Shown: piece by piece, positions 15,491 through 25,321 of the stretch
Layout of the letters: each line of letters begins with the position of its first letter
Numbering within the stretch: position 1 is the first letter of the stretch
From: Alteromonas sp. 1_MG-2023
Lineage (GTDB): Bacteria > Pseudomonadota > Gammaproteobacteria > Enterobacterales > Alteromonadaceae
Length of the DNA: 64,000 nt
Reading direction: 5' to 3'
Assembly: GCF_030547075.1 (NCBI RefSeq)
Contig: NZ_JAUOQH010000002.1
Location: forward strand, 310,001 to 374,000
Position numbers and translations under genes: made by a program
The notes under the pieces: model-generated
Databases searched by the model: none
What the model saw: only the letters and a program-made list of their open reading frames with translations
Told to the model about the DNA's origin: nothing

Positions 15491-17887
15491 TTAAAATTGG
15501 CTCTCATCAACCAACTCAAGCCAAATAGGATTGGTATAGGCTTTGCGGTCTTCGTTATCTTCTACCACTAACGCTACCCAGCCAGAGGCTTGTGGAACTT
15601 CAAAGCTAACGGATTCGTGATCCCCAGTAAGCGTTTTATTTTCAAGCACTACGCTGTTCACGGCTCTTTGCTTATTGGTTGCGGTAGTTGTGGCTGTGCT
15701 ATCACTACCAATTAATCGTACAGACTTTAGGCCATTTACCGCCACCAAATCGAAACTAATGGTTTGCGTTTGTGCCTTGGCAAGCTTCATTGTATCGCCA
15801 AACATTACGTTCTTAGGGTAAATGACTGGGCCGTAAGATACATAAGAATGGCCATCTTTTGCTGCTTGCGCGAAGGCTTTTGCATTGGGTTTGCCGCCCG
15901 TGTAAACGAACAACCTGTTCAAGCCACTTTCTTGATTCCACACATCATGGGTGTCCGACCCTGCGGTGAAATAATACGGTAAACCTTCGTTCCAAAATTG
16001 ATGCGCTTTGTTGATGGTCGGCTCATTATTAACTGCCGCGTTTAATTCAAATAAATCGATATTAGGATTAAAGCCACCTGGCGCTGTTCCCTTCTCTAGG
16101 CTACTCAAATAGCCGTAAGGAATGTAGGGGTGGTTGGATGCAATAACAGTTGCTCCCATGCGTCGAATATCTGCAATAATGGCATGAATATCATCTACAC
16201 CTGGGTCTACCCTGAGCTGTGCACCGCTATCTATCGGAAAGGCATTAAAGTGGCCCCAAGAAGGCGACACTTCTATGGAAGGTATAAAGGGCACGCCACG
16301 CTTATCTGCCAACGTTTGAATGTAGTCATTGTTTTTTGTGGAATCGTGGTCGCTTACAAACAATACGTTCAAACCAGCCGCTAATTGTGAGCGCACTAAA
16401 TAATTAGGTGATGTAGAACCTTCAAGTACGTTTGCATGATGGTGCAAATCGCCTGCATACCAACCGTGTTGTGTTGGATACGTCTCAACGTCAATAGCAC
16501 TGGCAATATTGGTTGTGGTATTCGCTTTTACGGTAACTGACTTTAAATCCATCTTTGCATTAAAACCTGCGCCATAAGAAACGCTAAATAAGTAATCACC
16601 TGGTGCTAAGGCGAAGGTCGCTAGTCCTTGTTCATTAAGCTCTGTAAAGAAGGTACGCGAGCCCAAGTATTCAATAAGGGGCTGGTTACCTTTCTCGATA
16701 ATAATCTTGGCGTCTATTGCGCCTTTAGTTTTGATATCTGAAACATTGAAACTAACTTCTCCTGGCGCATTAAGTTCATCAAACGAGAGGGTTTGGACAA
16801 CGTCTTTTTGAATCGTTACTTGGTGAGTTTTACTGTCTGAATGGCGTTTTCCTGTGGCATATATTTCATAGTTGCCTACAGGCAAATTGAAGCTGTATTC
16901 GCTAGTTTCACTTTCATTGCCTAAAGCCCACATGTAAGGAACATCATCTTTCAGCACCACTATGGTAGCTTTTTCAACGGCATTACCATCTGGCGTGGTT
17001 ACCCTTCCTAGAAGCGTGCCTTTATCAAGGTTTTTGCGTTTAATTTCAGCGTTAACTACTGGTGCTAAATTACCGCGAGGAAGTACTTGGTAGTCACCTG
17101 TAAAACTAACACTTTGCGCGGGTTCTAAAACAGTGTTGGTGTAGAGATCTCGCGATTGGTTTTTTACTTCAGTCATGTACGGAGCATGTAATGCAATTGC
17201 CCAATCTTCGCCGTAACCTACAAAGCGGTCTGCCAGCCAAACTTTATTTGCTTGAGTTTCAGTTACTTGAGTTTCAGTTGCATGAGTGTCACCGCTGGCA
17301 TGGCTTTCTTCCATGGCATCAGTGGTTTTGCTTTTCTCACTTGGTACGGCAAATTTATACCCTGAATCTGGCCATAACGTATAGCCTGAAAGCAATGCTA
17401 AATCGCTATCGCCCTTATTGGTCATGGTGGTTTCAACACGAATAAGGTCTGAGCCCTCAAAAAGGCGGTAAGTGGTACTTACTTCAGTTTCGCCGAAGTC
17501 TCTTTTAATATTAACCGCAGCTTCTTTGGCGGTGTCTTTAAGAATATCAATTTTGGTGTAGGTGTTGGGCCAGCTCGACCAGTTATTTGGTATGAAATCG
17601 GCAAAAGCCACACGGTCGTTACTTAGGGTGCCATCCTCTTTCACATTAGCAATATCAACAATACACCCTCTTGCTACGCCCCACGGCGGTGCGGAGTCTA
17701 CTGCAATTGCAAATGCTAATTTATCGTTTTGAATGGTTAAATCTTTATCAGCGGTGGCATTTCCGTGTGGAATGGCCGTTTTACCTTTTGTGATACTAAC
17801 CGAGGCATGACTTGCATGTGATAAAAGACTACCCGATACCAGTAATGAAATACCCAATAATGCAGGGCTAAGCGTCGAAAACTTCAT
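15491..17887 (-). CDS. Secreted CehA/McbA-family metallohydrolase (PHP domain)
   Basis: A 798-residue exported protein with a signal peptide (first ~29 residues, ending HASHASVSI). The N-terminal ~470 residues contain beta-sandwich and carboxypeptidase-regulatory-like segments (TLLGRVTTPDGNAVEKATIVVLKDD). The C-terminal third is a PHP-type metallohydrolase: YAGDLHHHANV, VLFVSDHDSTKNN, SWGHFNAFPID, ATVIASNHPYIPYG and AGSDTHD supply the metal-binding His/Asp residues. CehA and McbA, the named members, hydrolyse carbaryl, but most relatives have unknown phospho- or carboxyl-ester substrates. A two-copy TETQV/TETQA repeat (DNA 17251-17280, period 15) sits near residue 205. The upstream gene on this strand is a TonB receptor, with a terminator between. 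Confidence 0.82.
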   Translation of the reverse strand: MKFSTLSPALLGISLLVSGSLLSHASHASVSITKGKTAIPHGNATADKDLTIQNDKLAFAIAVDSAPPWGVARGCIVDIANVKEDGTLSNDRVAFADFIPNNWSSWPNTYTKIDILKDTAKEAAVNIKRDFGETEVSTTYRLFEGSDLIRVETTMTNKGDSDLALLSGYTLWPDSGYKFAVPSEKSKTTDAMEESHASGDTHATETQVTETQANKVWLADRFVGYGEDWAIALHAPYMTEVKNQSRDLYTNTVLEPAQSVSFTGDYQVLPRGNLAPVVNAEIKRKNLDKGTLLGRVTTPDGNAVEKATIVVLKDDVPYMWALGNESETSEYSFNLPVGNYEIYATGKRHSDSKTHQVTIQKDVVQTLSFDELNAPGEVSFNVSDIKTKGAIDAKIIIEKGNQPLIEYLGSRTFFTELNEQGLATFALAPGDYLFSVSYGAGFNAKMDLKSVTVKANTTTNIASAIDVETYPTQHGWYAGDLHHHANVLEGSTSPNYLVRSQLAAGLNVLFVSDHDSTKNNDYIQTLADKRGVPFIPSIEVSPSWGHFNAFPIDSGAQLRVDPGVDDIHAIIADIRRMGATVIASNHPYIPYGYLSSLEKGTAPGGFNPNIDLFELNAAVNNEPTINKAHQFWNEGLPYYFTAGSDTHDVWNQESGLNRLFVYTGGKPNAKAFAQAAKDGHSYVSYGPVIYPKNVMFGDTMKLAKAQTQTISFDLVAVNGLKSVRLIGSDSTATTTATNKQRAVNSVVLENKTLTGDHESVSFEVPQASGWVALVVEDNEDRKAYTNPIWLELVDESQF

Positions 17888-17999
17888 AGAAACACCTTAT
17901 GTGGTAATACAAGTCGCTTGAGTGAATAGCGTAAAAAAAGATAGAAATAACGCATAAAAATAACGTATAGCTGCGCAAAAAGGCGATAGCATTTCAAAA

Positions 18000-18036
18000 T
18001 AAAGCCGCTGCCAGTAAGCCTGGCTGCGGCCTTATT
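18000..18036 (-). terminator. Terminator after the TonB receptor gene at 18.1-20.4 kb
   Basis: On the minus strand GCCGC-A-GCCAG pairs with CTGGC-A-GCGGC (one A/A mismatch) around a five-base loop, followed by TTTATTTT. It lies about 50 bases beyond the receptor stop codon, so the downstream metallohydrolase depends on read-through or its own promoter. Confidence 0.75.
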
Positions 18037-18082
18037 ATTTTGTATTACAAAGCGCTATTGCTAACGCTTTTTCTATGGCTAA

Positions 18083-20440
18083 TTACATCGCAACGCGCAC
18101 GTTGAAAGAAGCGATGCGGGGAGCACCAATCCATCCAGCGTTTGCCGCAATAGAACCAAGGTAATCTTCATCGAACACATTGTTTACCGTAAAGCTTAGC
18201 TCTACGCTGTCAATGCTGCCGCCGATGTCGTAAGCCGTTTTACCTAAATACAGGTCACTAACAATGTAAGAGTCAGTTTCTTGCGTATTAGCTTGGTCTA
18301 AGAAACGCTCACCTACATATTTTGTGCTAAAGCCAGCGTAGAAATCACCTTTGGTGTAATCAAAACTAACCACAGCCATGTCTTCTGGTGAACCTATTAC
18401 GGTATTACCGCTTACGCCTTCATCAGTGTAAGTTGAGTCATTTTTAGTATAAGAAACATATATGCCTAGTGAATCGGTAATGCTGTAATCAATTGATGCT
18501 TCAATACCATCAGATTCAATACCACCGTCATTGATGTAGCCGCCTGCAGCAGATTCTAAGAAATCGATACCATTCACGTCTTCGTTACTTACAAAGGTGA
18601 TGCGGTTTTCAAATTCAATCGTGTAATACGTTAAGCTTGCATTAAACCCTGGCGTTGAATAACGTAAACCGAAATCGATATTGTCTGCGGTTTCTGGCTC
18701 TACCGTACTGATATCAGTATCGTCACGTTCTAATACAGCATCTTTAACGGCTGCAAAGTTCTCTGCATATCCACCGAAAAGCTCTAAACCGTCAACCGGT
18801 AAAGGTGCAACGAAACCAGCTGAAATAAGTACATCAGAGTCAGACGATATGTCTAAGTTATTTTCAGGGGTAAATTGGTCTTCTTTAGACACATCAACAT
18901 TAAACTGTTTTGCCCCTAAACGAATTTTAGCGAACCCTGCATCAAGTTCGTTTTCAACATAGTACATCAGTGTTTCAACCGGAAACTCTCGGTCGTACTG
19001 AACCCAATAAGGGGTGTTCTCATAACGAGCGCTAGTTGAAGCATCAATGGTTTTGTGCCAGTCGCGGTATTCGTCACGCTGATAATCTTCGTACCAAAAA
19101 CCACCACGAACTACGTTGTCCATATCGGCAATAGTTGTATGCCAAACAAAATCACCGTTTATGCCGTAACGCTTCTTGTTGTAATGTGTGTGCCGATTAG
19201 AGCTTACTGCAAGAGCGCCTTGCTCGTAGCAATTTGGATCAACTTCAGCACCGCCACCACCATAAGGTGAACTGATTGAGCTTACACAGCCATCAACCGG
19301 TGATAAGGCTTCGCCAGCACTATTTACAAAGTAAATTAAACCTTGTGAAGCACCGCCATAAGCGGTAGAAGATGAGTCTAATTCAGAGTTTGCATTACCT
19401 GCGCCATCGTCGGTTACATCAGCAATATAGTATGGGTTCCACTTACCGGTACCTTCGTTTTCGTGATAATAAACGTTAGTACTAAAATCGATACTTCCCA
19501 CTGAGAAATCGGCTTTTAGGTAGGTGAAGAAGTTCTCGCGCTCGGTAACCCATCCTCCACGATAAACCTGATCTTGATATGGAATGCCAGACCAACTTTC
19601 CGTTAATCCATCCCAATCAGGGTTTTGAGCATACTGTGCTAATCCATAAACACGCTGATAAGTGTATTCTTGTGCATCGTCGTAACTCACATAACCGGTG
19701 AGATCTACTTCACCTACTGTGCTAATGATTTTACCTTCTAAATGGTCACGGGTATTGGTAATCGACCCATCCATGTAATCATCATTTTGCTGTGTAGATA
19801 ATGAAAGCCATGCAAACGTATCTGGGGCAATCTCACCGGTATCGTAACGAACATAAACTTTACTACCGTTGTATTCTGCAAACGTAGTGCTTACTGTTAG
19901 TTGCTCGTCTAGTGCAGGCATGATGGTTGTGAAATCCATCGTACCGCCTAGCGCTTCATTCGAACGAGAACTGATATCAGCGGTACCTTGAGAAACCACA
20001 GTACCACGTAAGTTTTCGGTATCAATATAACGGCTGGCTTTAGTACCACCACCGTAATTCGAGTTACCGTTGGCGATGCCATCAACGGTCATCCCGATTT
20101 GCTGAGAGTCTAGGTTAACCTGAAAACCACGAATTGAAATCGTAGTAGACCATTCATCAGAACCAAATGGGTCGCCTTCAGTTACCAATACACCTGGCAA
20201 ATTGTCGATAAGCGCCAATGCACTAGTCATCGGGGTCTGTTGCTTTTTCATTTCAGTTGACGTTGCACTGTTGGCGTATGAAACGTTACGCCCAGTCACT
20301 AATATTGATTCAACATCTTTGTCTTCTTCAGCGGCTTGCGCATCAGCTTCTTGAGCAAGTGCATGCATTGACGTTAATGACATCGCTGCAAGTACAGACA
20401 AAGTTATAAAACTTCGTTTTTTTGGCACATAAGTGTTCAT
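18083..20440 (-). CDS. TonB-dependent receptor (785 aa)
   Basis: An outer-membrane transporter with signal peptide (residues about 1-29, ...SMTSMHALAQEADA), TonB-box-like VESILVTGRNVSYANS at about 44-59, a plug domain (ALALIDNLPGVLVTEGDPFGSDEWSTTISIRGFQVN, LRGTVVSQGTADISSRSNEALGGTMDF) and a barrel ending SFNVRVAM. The plug's GGTKASRYIDTENL segment is unusual to me. Ligand unknown. It starts only 70 bases after the BCCT transporter gene, with no terminator in between, so it is likely the last gene of a betB-betA-BCCT-receptor operon. That context suggests a choline- or betaine-related ligand, which is an inference. Confidence 0.92.
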   Translation of the reverse strand: MNTYVPKKRSFITLSVLAAMSLTSMHALAQEADAQAAEEDKDVESILVTGRNVSYANSATSTEMKKQQTPMTSALALIDNLPGVLVTEGDPFGSDEWSTTISIRGFQVNLDSQQIGMTVDGIANGNSNYGGGTKASRYIDTENLRGTVVSQGTADISSRSNEALGGTMDFTTIMPALDEQLTVSTTFAEYNGSKVYVRYDTGEIAPDTFAWLSLSTQQNDDYMDGSITNTRDHLEGKIISTVGEVDLTGYVSYDDAQEYTYQRVYGLAQYAQNPDWDGLTESWSGIPYQDQVYRGGWVTERENFFTYLKADFSVGSIDFSTNVYYHENEGTGKWNPYYIADVTDDGAGNANSELDSSSTAYGGASQGLIYFVNSAGEALSPVDGCVSSISSPYGGGGAEVDPNCYEQGALAVSSNRHTHYNKKRYGINGDFVWHTTIADMDNVVRGGFWYEDYQRDEYRDWHKTIDASTSARYENTPYWVQYDREFPVETLMYYVENELDAGFAKIRLGAKQFNVDVSKEDQFTPENNLDISSDSDVLISAGFVAPLPVDGLELFGGYAENFAAVKDAVLERDDTDISTVEPETADNIDFGLRYSTPGFNASLTYYTIEFENRITFVSNEDVNGIDFLESAAGGYINDGGIESDGIEASIDYSITDSLGIYVSYTKNDSTYTDEGVSGNTVIGSPEDMAVVSFDYTKGDFYAGFSTKYVGERFLDQANTQETDSYIVSDLYLGKTAYDIGGSIDSVELSFTVNNVFDEDYLGSIAANAGWIGAPRIASFNVRVAM

Positions 20441-20510
20441 AAAACTCCCGTTGTGTGTTGTGTTTTATTTTCTGTTATTAAATTGATAGTGATGTTTTTA
20501 TTTGAGGCTC

Positions 20511-21728
20511 TTACGGCCCTGAATCTATTTTTGTAAAATCGATTTCGTTATCTTTAGGAGAACTATCGATATTTCTTACCGTTTTCGGTTTTCGGTACAG
20601 CATGAAGAATGCGCAGCTGAAAAACAGGCCGATGACTAATGCACCTACCCACTGAATTTGTAAAAACTCTAATTTGAAAAGCAGTGTCAGCAAGGAAAGC
20701 ATGGCGACATTCATGGCAATGTATTTCAATTTACCGAAGCGCTTTACCGTTAAATTGAGATTGTCTGTATACAAGCGAATAAGCGAATCTAGGGAATTAA
20801 TAACGAACACGATCCCCACGAAAGCCATCGCAAAATTTTTCAAACCTGTGGTAGGTATACCCGCCTCGTGATATTGATAAATAACACTGAACCACACAGC
20901 AATAGGTATTGAAGGAAATATCAGCATGGCGCCTAGCACTTGATAGGTGCGTAATCCACCCACAAAACGCGAGGTAAACTGCCCAATCATGATGCTCCAC
21001 GCGAACCACCAAAATAAGTAAAACTCGTGATAGTCGTTTAGCGGCAATACAAAGTGTTCAATGTTTCCAAAGTAACTGCCTATCAGCTCTAAATTATGTG
21101 TAAATGCAGCAATTTGGCTGTCACTTCCCAAGAACGCCCCTGCCCACATAAAGCCAATTAACGCGATAAACAACCATGTGGTAGAAATGCTCAGTAACCG
21201 CACATACTTAATGTCGGTACTGGAGTAAACAGCAAAGCAGATAGCCGCAAACACGATGAAATAGAAAGTAGGTATGATGGACTCACCATCGCCTATAGCC
21301 GGTAAGTACCACGGTAAATTCGATAGCAGTAGAAATGCGGTAAATGCACAAGTGCCAATAATGACCACGTTGTTTATGAATTTAACCAAAGGTATTTCGA
21401 AAAACTTAACCTTAGGCTCTACCACGCAAAAATAAAAACAGGTAAGAAAGTAAAAGCCCCATATTAGGAAGCCCCAATAACCAAACTCAATCGCAATAGG
21501 GTTAGTAAAGGCGTATTCAGGGTTCGCTGTTAAATTCTCATAGCCACCGAACTCGGTAAGCGGAAACATGATTAGGCCAACGTCTAGGCCTGAGGTAAAC
21601 AGGATAGCAATGAAGGTGAAAAGTCTCACCGGTGTTACACCGATACATTTCACATTTCCCCATTTAGCGAGAATAACCACAATGGCCAATAGGGTGAAAA
21701 TGATCCCAGCATTAAGCCATAAGGTCAT
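20511..21728 (-). CDS. Short BCCT-family transporter
   Basis: A divergent, shortened member of the betaine/choline/carnitine transporter family, 405 aa against the usual 500-700. The BCCT hallmark is recognisable in FYLFWWFAWSIMIGQFTSRFVGGLRTYQVLGAMLIFPSIPIAVWFSVIYQY, which aligns with the WW-x-W-x-P-F-x-G-x-F-x-A-R-I-S-x-G-R-T-I-R-E signature. About eleven hydrophobic segments can be counted. The N-terminal domain is short, and the soluble C-terminal osmosensory domain is missing; a polar tail (SSPKDNEIDFTKIDSGP) ends the protein. Its position after betB-betA suggests uptake of choline or betaine. Low similarity leaves the substrate open. Confidence 0.75.
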   Translation of the reverse strand: MTLWLNAGIIFTLLAIVVILAKWGNVKCIGVTPVRLFTFIAILFTSGLDVGLIMFPLTEFGGYENLTANPEYAFTNPIAIEFGYWGFLIWGFYFLTCFYFCVVEPKVKFFEIPLVKFINNVVIIGTCAFTAFLLLSNLPWYLPAIGDGESIIPTFYFIVFAAICFAVYSSTDIKYVRLLSISTTWLFIALIGFMWAGAFLGSDSQIAAFTHNLELIGSYFGNIEHFVLPLNDYHEFYLFWWFAWSIMIGQFTSRFVGGLRTYQVLGAMLIFPSIPIAVWFSVIYQYHEAGIPTTGLKNFAMAFVGIVFVINSLDSLIRLYTDNLNLTVKRFGKLKYIAMNVAMLSLLTLLFKLEFLQIQWVGALVIGLFFSCAFFMLYRKPKTVRNIDSSPKDNEIDFTKIDSGP

Positions 21729-21790
21729 TACTAGCTCCCCAAAAAAATCGATAAAACTTCATCTTTCTTCCTGTTGTTATACTTTTCATG

Positions 21791-21817
21791 CGTACCCAAA
21801 AATGCCTCTTGGGTACG
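21791..21817. promoter_or_regulatory. Intercistronic hairpin between betA and the BCCT gene
   Basis: CGTACCCAA (21791-21799) and TTGGGTACG (21809-21817) form a perfect nine-base stem with a nine-base loop, 15 bases after the betA stop. There is no T-run on either strand, so it is more likely an mRNA-stabilising or processing stem than an intrinsic terminator. Confidence 0.6.
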
Positions 21818-21832
21818 TGTAAGCCGTTCAGG

Positions 21833-23503
21833 TTAAATGGTTGAATTGCGCTGAACTGTTTCCCAATTAGCAGATGTAGCAACGCTTACCGATGAATGTG
21901 CTAGCGCAGGCTTGCCCAGTATTAAATCAGCCGCTTTTTCGGCCACCATAATGGTCGGCGCGTTTAAGTTACCGTTAGGCACTGTTGGGAAAATTGAAGA
22001 ATCCACCACACGTAAGCTCTCAATACCATGCACTTGCGTACTGGAGTTCACTACTGCCATGGCATCTTCACCCATCTTGCACGAGCAAGACGGGTGATAA
22101 GCGCTTTCAACCGCTTGACGCACAAAGGCGTCAATTTCTTCATCGGTTTGAATATGCTTACCCGGTTGAATTTCATCTTCTCGGTAATCATCAAACGCGC
22201 TTTGTTCAATGATTTCACGGGTTAAGCGCACGCAGGCACGAAAGCCTTCAATGTCATCTTGATGCTGCAAGTAATTGAACTGAATTTTGGGTGCGTCGGT
22301 AGGGTTAGCCGTTTTTATGGTAACGGCACCGCGGCTTTTAGGCTTGTTGTGACCAACATGCACCTGAAAACCATGGCCATCAAAGGCACTGCGCCCGTCG
22401 TAACGCATAGCTGCTGGTAAGAAGTGATATTGAATATCAGGCCATTCAACACCTGGCTTCGAGCGAATAAACGCACAAGATTCAAAATGGTTGGTGGCGC
22501 CTAATCCTTTGCGAGTAAACATCCAGCGCGCACCAATAAGGCCTTTTGAAATCAGCCCTAATTTGCCATTCAGCGTAATGGGCTGTTTGCACTTGTACTG
22601 GAAGTAGAATTCCAAGTGATCTTGAAGGTTCTGCCCTACCCCTGGCAAATGGTGCTTAACGTCAACGCCTGCCGCTTTAAGGGTGTCGCTGTCGCCAATA
22701 CCAGAAAGCTGTAATAAATGCGGCGAGCCAATAGAACCAGCGCTTAGCACCACTTCTTTATTGGCTGTTGCTGTAATGCGTTTGCCGTTTACGCTGTACT
22801 GCACACCTACTGCTTTTTTGCCTTCAAGCAACACTTTTTCAGCCAGTGCACCAGTAACTAATGTAAGGTTTTTACGGGATTTAACCGGGTCTAAATATTC
22901 GCGACTAGCTGAACTACGCACACCGTCTTTTACGGTCATGTGCATGGGGCCGAAACCTTCTTGCTGAGCAGCGTTATAGTCGGCTGTTGCGGCATAACCC
23001 GCTTCTTGACCCGCTTCAATAAAGGCGGTGTATAAAGGGTTGGCCATTTCGTTACCATTATTAACCCCTAATGGGCCCTTTCCACCACGGTAGTCATCTT
23101 TACCTAAATAAAAAGACTCGGCTTTTTGAAAATAAGGTAAACAAGCTTGGTAGTTCCAGCCTTGTGCGCCGTGTTCTTCCCACTCATCGAAATCTTTTGC
23201 ATGGCCGCGAACATACACCATACCGTTTATAGATGAGGAACCACCCAATACCTTACCTCGTGGGCAATGCATTTTACGGTTATCTAGAAACGGCTCTTCT
23301 TCGGTGTGAAACTGCCATGCATATTTGTCGCTATTCATGGGAATAGACAATGCCGTGGGCATTTTAATGAAAATGCTTTTATCGCTGCCGCCGGTTTCTA
23401 GCAAGAGCACGTTATTATTTGCGTCTTCTGATAGTCGGTTAGCTAACACACACCCTGCAGAGCCAGCACCTACTATGATGTAATCATATGCTTGCTTACT
23501 CAT
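21833..23503 (-). CDS. betA: Choline dehydrogenase BetA
   Basis: A GMC oxidoreductase of 556 residues that oxidises choline to betaine aldehyde with FAD. The dinucleotide motif [20 protein letters not shown] is at residues 7-26, followed by the GMC signature [26 protein letters not shown] and, near the C-terminus, the catalytic His/Asn region [15 protein letters not shown]...[23 protein letters not shown]. These details and the length match E. coli BetA (556 aa). It overlaps betB by one base (TAATG), which indicates translational coupling. The order betB-betA is that of the bet operons, but betI is not in the window. Confidence 0.95.
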   Translation of the reverse strand: MSKQAYDYIIVGAGSAGCVLANRLSEDANNNVLLLETGGSDKSIFIKMPTALSIPMNSDKYAWQFHTEEEPFLDNRKMHCPRGKVLGGSSSINGMVYVRGHAKDFDEWEEHGAQGWNYQACLPYFQKAESFYLGKDDYRGGKGPLGVNNGNEMANPLYTAFIEAGQEAGYAATADYNAAQQEGFGPMHMTVKDGVRSSASREYLDPVKSRKNLTLVTGALAEKVLLEGKKAVGVQYSVNGKRITATANKEVVLSAGSIGSPHLLQLSGIGDSDTLKAAGVDVKHHLPGVGQNLQDHLEFYFQYKCKQPITLNGKLGLISKGLIGARWMFTRKGLGATNHFESCAFIRSKPGVEWPDIQYHFLPAAMRYDGRSAFDGHGFQVHVGHNKPKSRGAVTIKTANPTDAPKIQFNYLQHQDDIEGFRACVRLTREIIEQSAFDDYREDEIQPGKHIQTDEEIDAFVRQAVESAYHPSCSCKMGEDAMAVVNSSTQVHGIESLRVVDSSIFPTVPNGNLNAPTIMVAEKAADLILGKPALAHSSVSVATSANWETVQRNSTI

Positions 23504-24966
23504 TAAAACGGACTCTCGATGTCGGTCATGCCCACATATACTGATTTGGTTTGTGTGTAGTGATCTAGCGTTTCAATACCATTTTCACGGCCAATGCCCG
23601 ATTGCTTATAGCCACCCACAGGCATTTCAGCCGGTGAATTACCATAGCTGTTTATCCAACAAATACCCGCTTGCAGCTTATGGATAACACGGTGTGCCCG
23701 TTTAATATCTTTGGTAAATACGCCTGCAGCCAAGCCTAAATGGGTATTGTTTGCACGCTGAATAACATCGGCTTCATCTTCAAACACCAATACACTCATG
23801 ACTGGGCCAAAGATTTCTTCCTTAACAATAGTCATGTCGTCGGTGCAATCGGTAAACACGGTAGGTGCTACAAAGTAGCCGTTTGGCGCAGATTCTGGGC
23901 TTAGTGTTGTACCGCCTGTTAGTACAGTCGCCCCCTCTTCTACACCTTTGTTTATGTAGCTCATCACTAGGTCTTGGTGATTTTGAGAAATAAGTGCGCC
24001 TAAATTTACGTTAGGGTCGAGCGGGTCGCCTGCAATTATGTTTTCTTCAGTACGGGTTTTAAGTTCGTCTATAAACGCTTGGTATACAGATTTATGTACG
24101 TACACTCGTGTGCAGTTTGTGCAAACTTCACCTTGGGTATAAAAGTTACCCAGCATAGCAGCGCTAACCGCTTGCGATACGTCGGCATCGTCAAACACCA
24201 ACAATGGTGATTTACCGCCAAGTTCCATAGTTACATCTTTCAACGAACCTGCTGCGCTAGCCACTACCTTTTTGCCTGTGCCGACTTCGCCAGTAAAAGA
24301 CACTTTTTCAATATCAGGGTTTTGGGTCAACCATTGGCCTACTTCTGCTGCACCTTGTACAACATTAAACACGCCCGCTGGTACGCCCGCTTCAAAGAAG
24401 ATTTCAGCCAGTTTAATGGCACCTAACGGTGTTTCTTCTGAAGGTTTAAATATTAATGCGTTGCCTGCGGCCAATGCAGGGCCAGATTTCCAACACGCAA
24501 TTTGTAATGGATAGTTCCATGCGCCAATACCTGCACAAATACCAAGTGGCTCTTTGCGTGTGTAGTAGAAGTCTTCGCCTACCATCTGCTGTTGGCCTAC
24601 TTGCGTAGGAGCCAGGCCAGCAAAGTACTCAATAACATCAGCACCGGTTACAACATCAACACACTCGGCTTCTTGCCAAGGCTTACCGGTATCTAGCACT
24701 TCAATTTTAGCCAGTTCATCGTTACGTTCGCGTAGTAGTGCTACCGCTTTTGATAAAACACGACTGCGTTCTACCGGTGTCATAGCAGACCACGTAGCAA
24801 AACCTTCTTTTGCGCTAGCTATTGCCGCTTTTTGCACCGTCTCATCAGCCACTTCTACGTGATAAATGACATCGTCGGTAGCGGGGTTTTTAACCGCAAA
24901 TGTTTCGCCGCTTTTATTGGCAATGAATTGGCCATGAATAAAATTTTGATAAACCGGTGTTGTCAC
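23503..24966 (-). CDS. betB: Betaine aldehyde dehydrogenase BetB
   Basis: An NAD(P)-dependent aldehyde dehydrogenase converting betaine aldehyde to glycine betaine. Marks: [26 protein letters not shown] cofactor loop, the catalytic Glu in [16 protein letters not shown], catalytic Cys in [19 protein letters not shown], and [11 protein letters not shown]. The frame begins at ATG 25014 (503 aa). GTG 24966 gives [14 protein letters not shown] and 487 aa, matching the 490 aa of E. coli BetB, with AGG eight to ten bases upstream, and is preferred. Expression is probably controlled by choline and osmolarity through a BetI-like box further upstream. Confidence 0.95.
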   Translation of the reverse strand: MTTPVYQNFIHGQFIANKSGETFAVKNPATDDVIYHVEVADETVQKAAIASAKEGFATWSAMTPVERSRVLSKAVALLRERNDELAKIEVLDTGKPWQEAECVDVVTGADVIEYFAGLAPTQVGQQQMVGEDFYYTRKEPLGICAGIGAWNYPLQIACWKSGPALAAGNALIFKPSEETPLGAIKLAEIFFEAGVPAGVFNVVQGAAEVGQWLTQNPDIEKVSFTGEVGTGKKVVASAAGSLKDVTMELGGKSPLLVFDDADVSQAVSAAMLGNFYTQGEVCTNCTRVYVHKSVYQAFIDELKTRTEENIIAGDPLDPNVNLGALISQNHQDLVMSYINKGVEEGATVLTGGTTLSPESAPNGYFVAPTVFTDCTDDMTIVKEEIFGPVMSVLVFEDEADVIQRANNTHLGLAAGVFTKDIKRAHRVIHKLQAGICWINSYGNSPAEMPVGGYKQSGIGRENGIETLDHYTQTKSVYVGMTDIESPF

Positions 24967-25031
24967 ATTAAAACCTATTTTGATAACTGTCAGCAGATTA
25001 GAACTCGCTAACATTGTTCAAATTTACTTCG

Positions 25032-25064
25032 TCAGGCATGCTTACTACTTTACGCAATGCCTGA
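25032..25064 (-). promoter_or_regulatory. Stem-loop in the betB leader
   Basis: TCAGGCAT (25032-25039) and ATGCCTGA (25057-25064) form a perfect eight-base stem with a 17-base loop, about 66 bases before the preferred betB GTG. No T-run follows, so it is not a terminator; an operator or 5' leader structure is possible. Confidence 0.45.
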
Positions 25065-25186
25065 TCGCTCGAATAACACACATACCGTTTGATTAAGGTC
25101 TTGAATCCATTATTTATGCTCAAAACGTTCACAGATAGCGTTTTCACCGCAGTCTACAAATACTAGAAAACCTTATATAACTGCCA

Positions 25187-25231
25187 ATCGAATCTTTAAT
25201 CATCGAAACTTTAATTGTCGAAATTTCAATT
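25187..25231. repeat. Three tandem 15-base direct repeats
   Basis: Copies at 25187-25201, 25202-25216 and 25217-25231 share the pattern (A/G)TCGAA(T/A)(C/T)TTT(A/C)AAT(C/T)-like; each is one and a half helical turns long. Position upstream of betB suggests regulator binding, but chance expansion is possible. Confidence 0.6.
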
Positions 25232-25307
25232 CAAGAAACGGTTCCATTCAGTATTGAAGACTAGAGAAGATATTCAACTCTATCTGAGAAATGTGTATTT
25301 TTTATTA

Positions 25308-25321
25308 ATTGATCGTTCAAT
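25308..25321. promoter_or_regulatory. BetI-like operator
   Basis: The sequence ATTGATCGTTCAAT has outer arms ATTGA/TCAAT and resembles the TTGAACG-TCAAT type of site bound by the choline-sensing repressor BetI in bet promoters. It is about 340 bases upstream of betB, which is far, and no betI gene is visible here. Confidence 0.45.
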
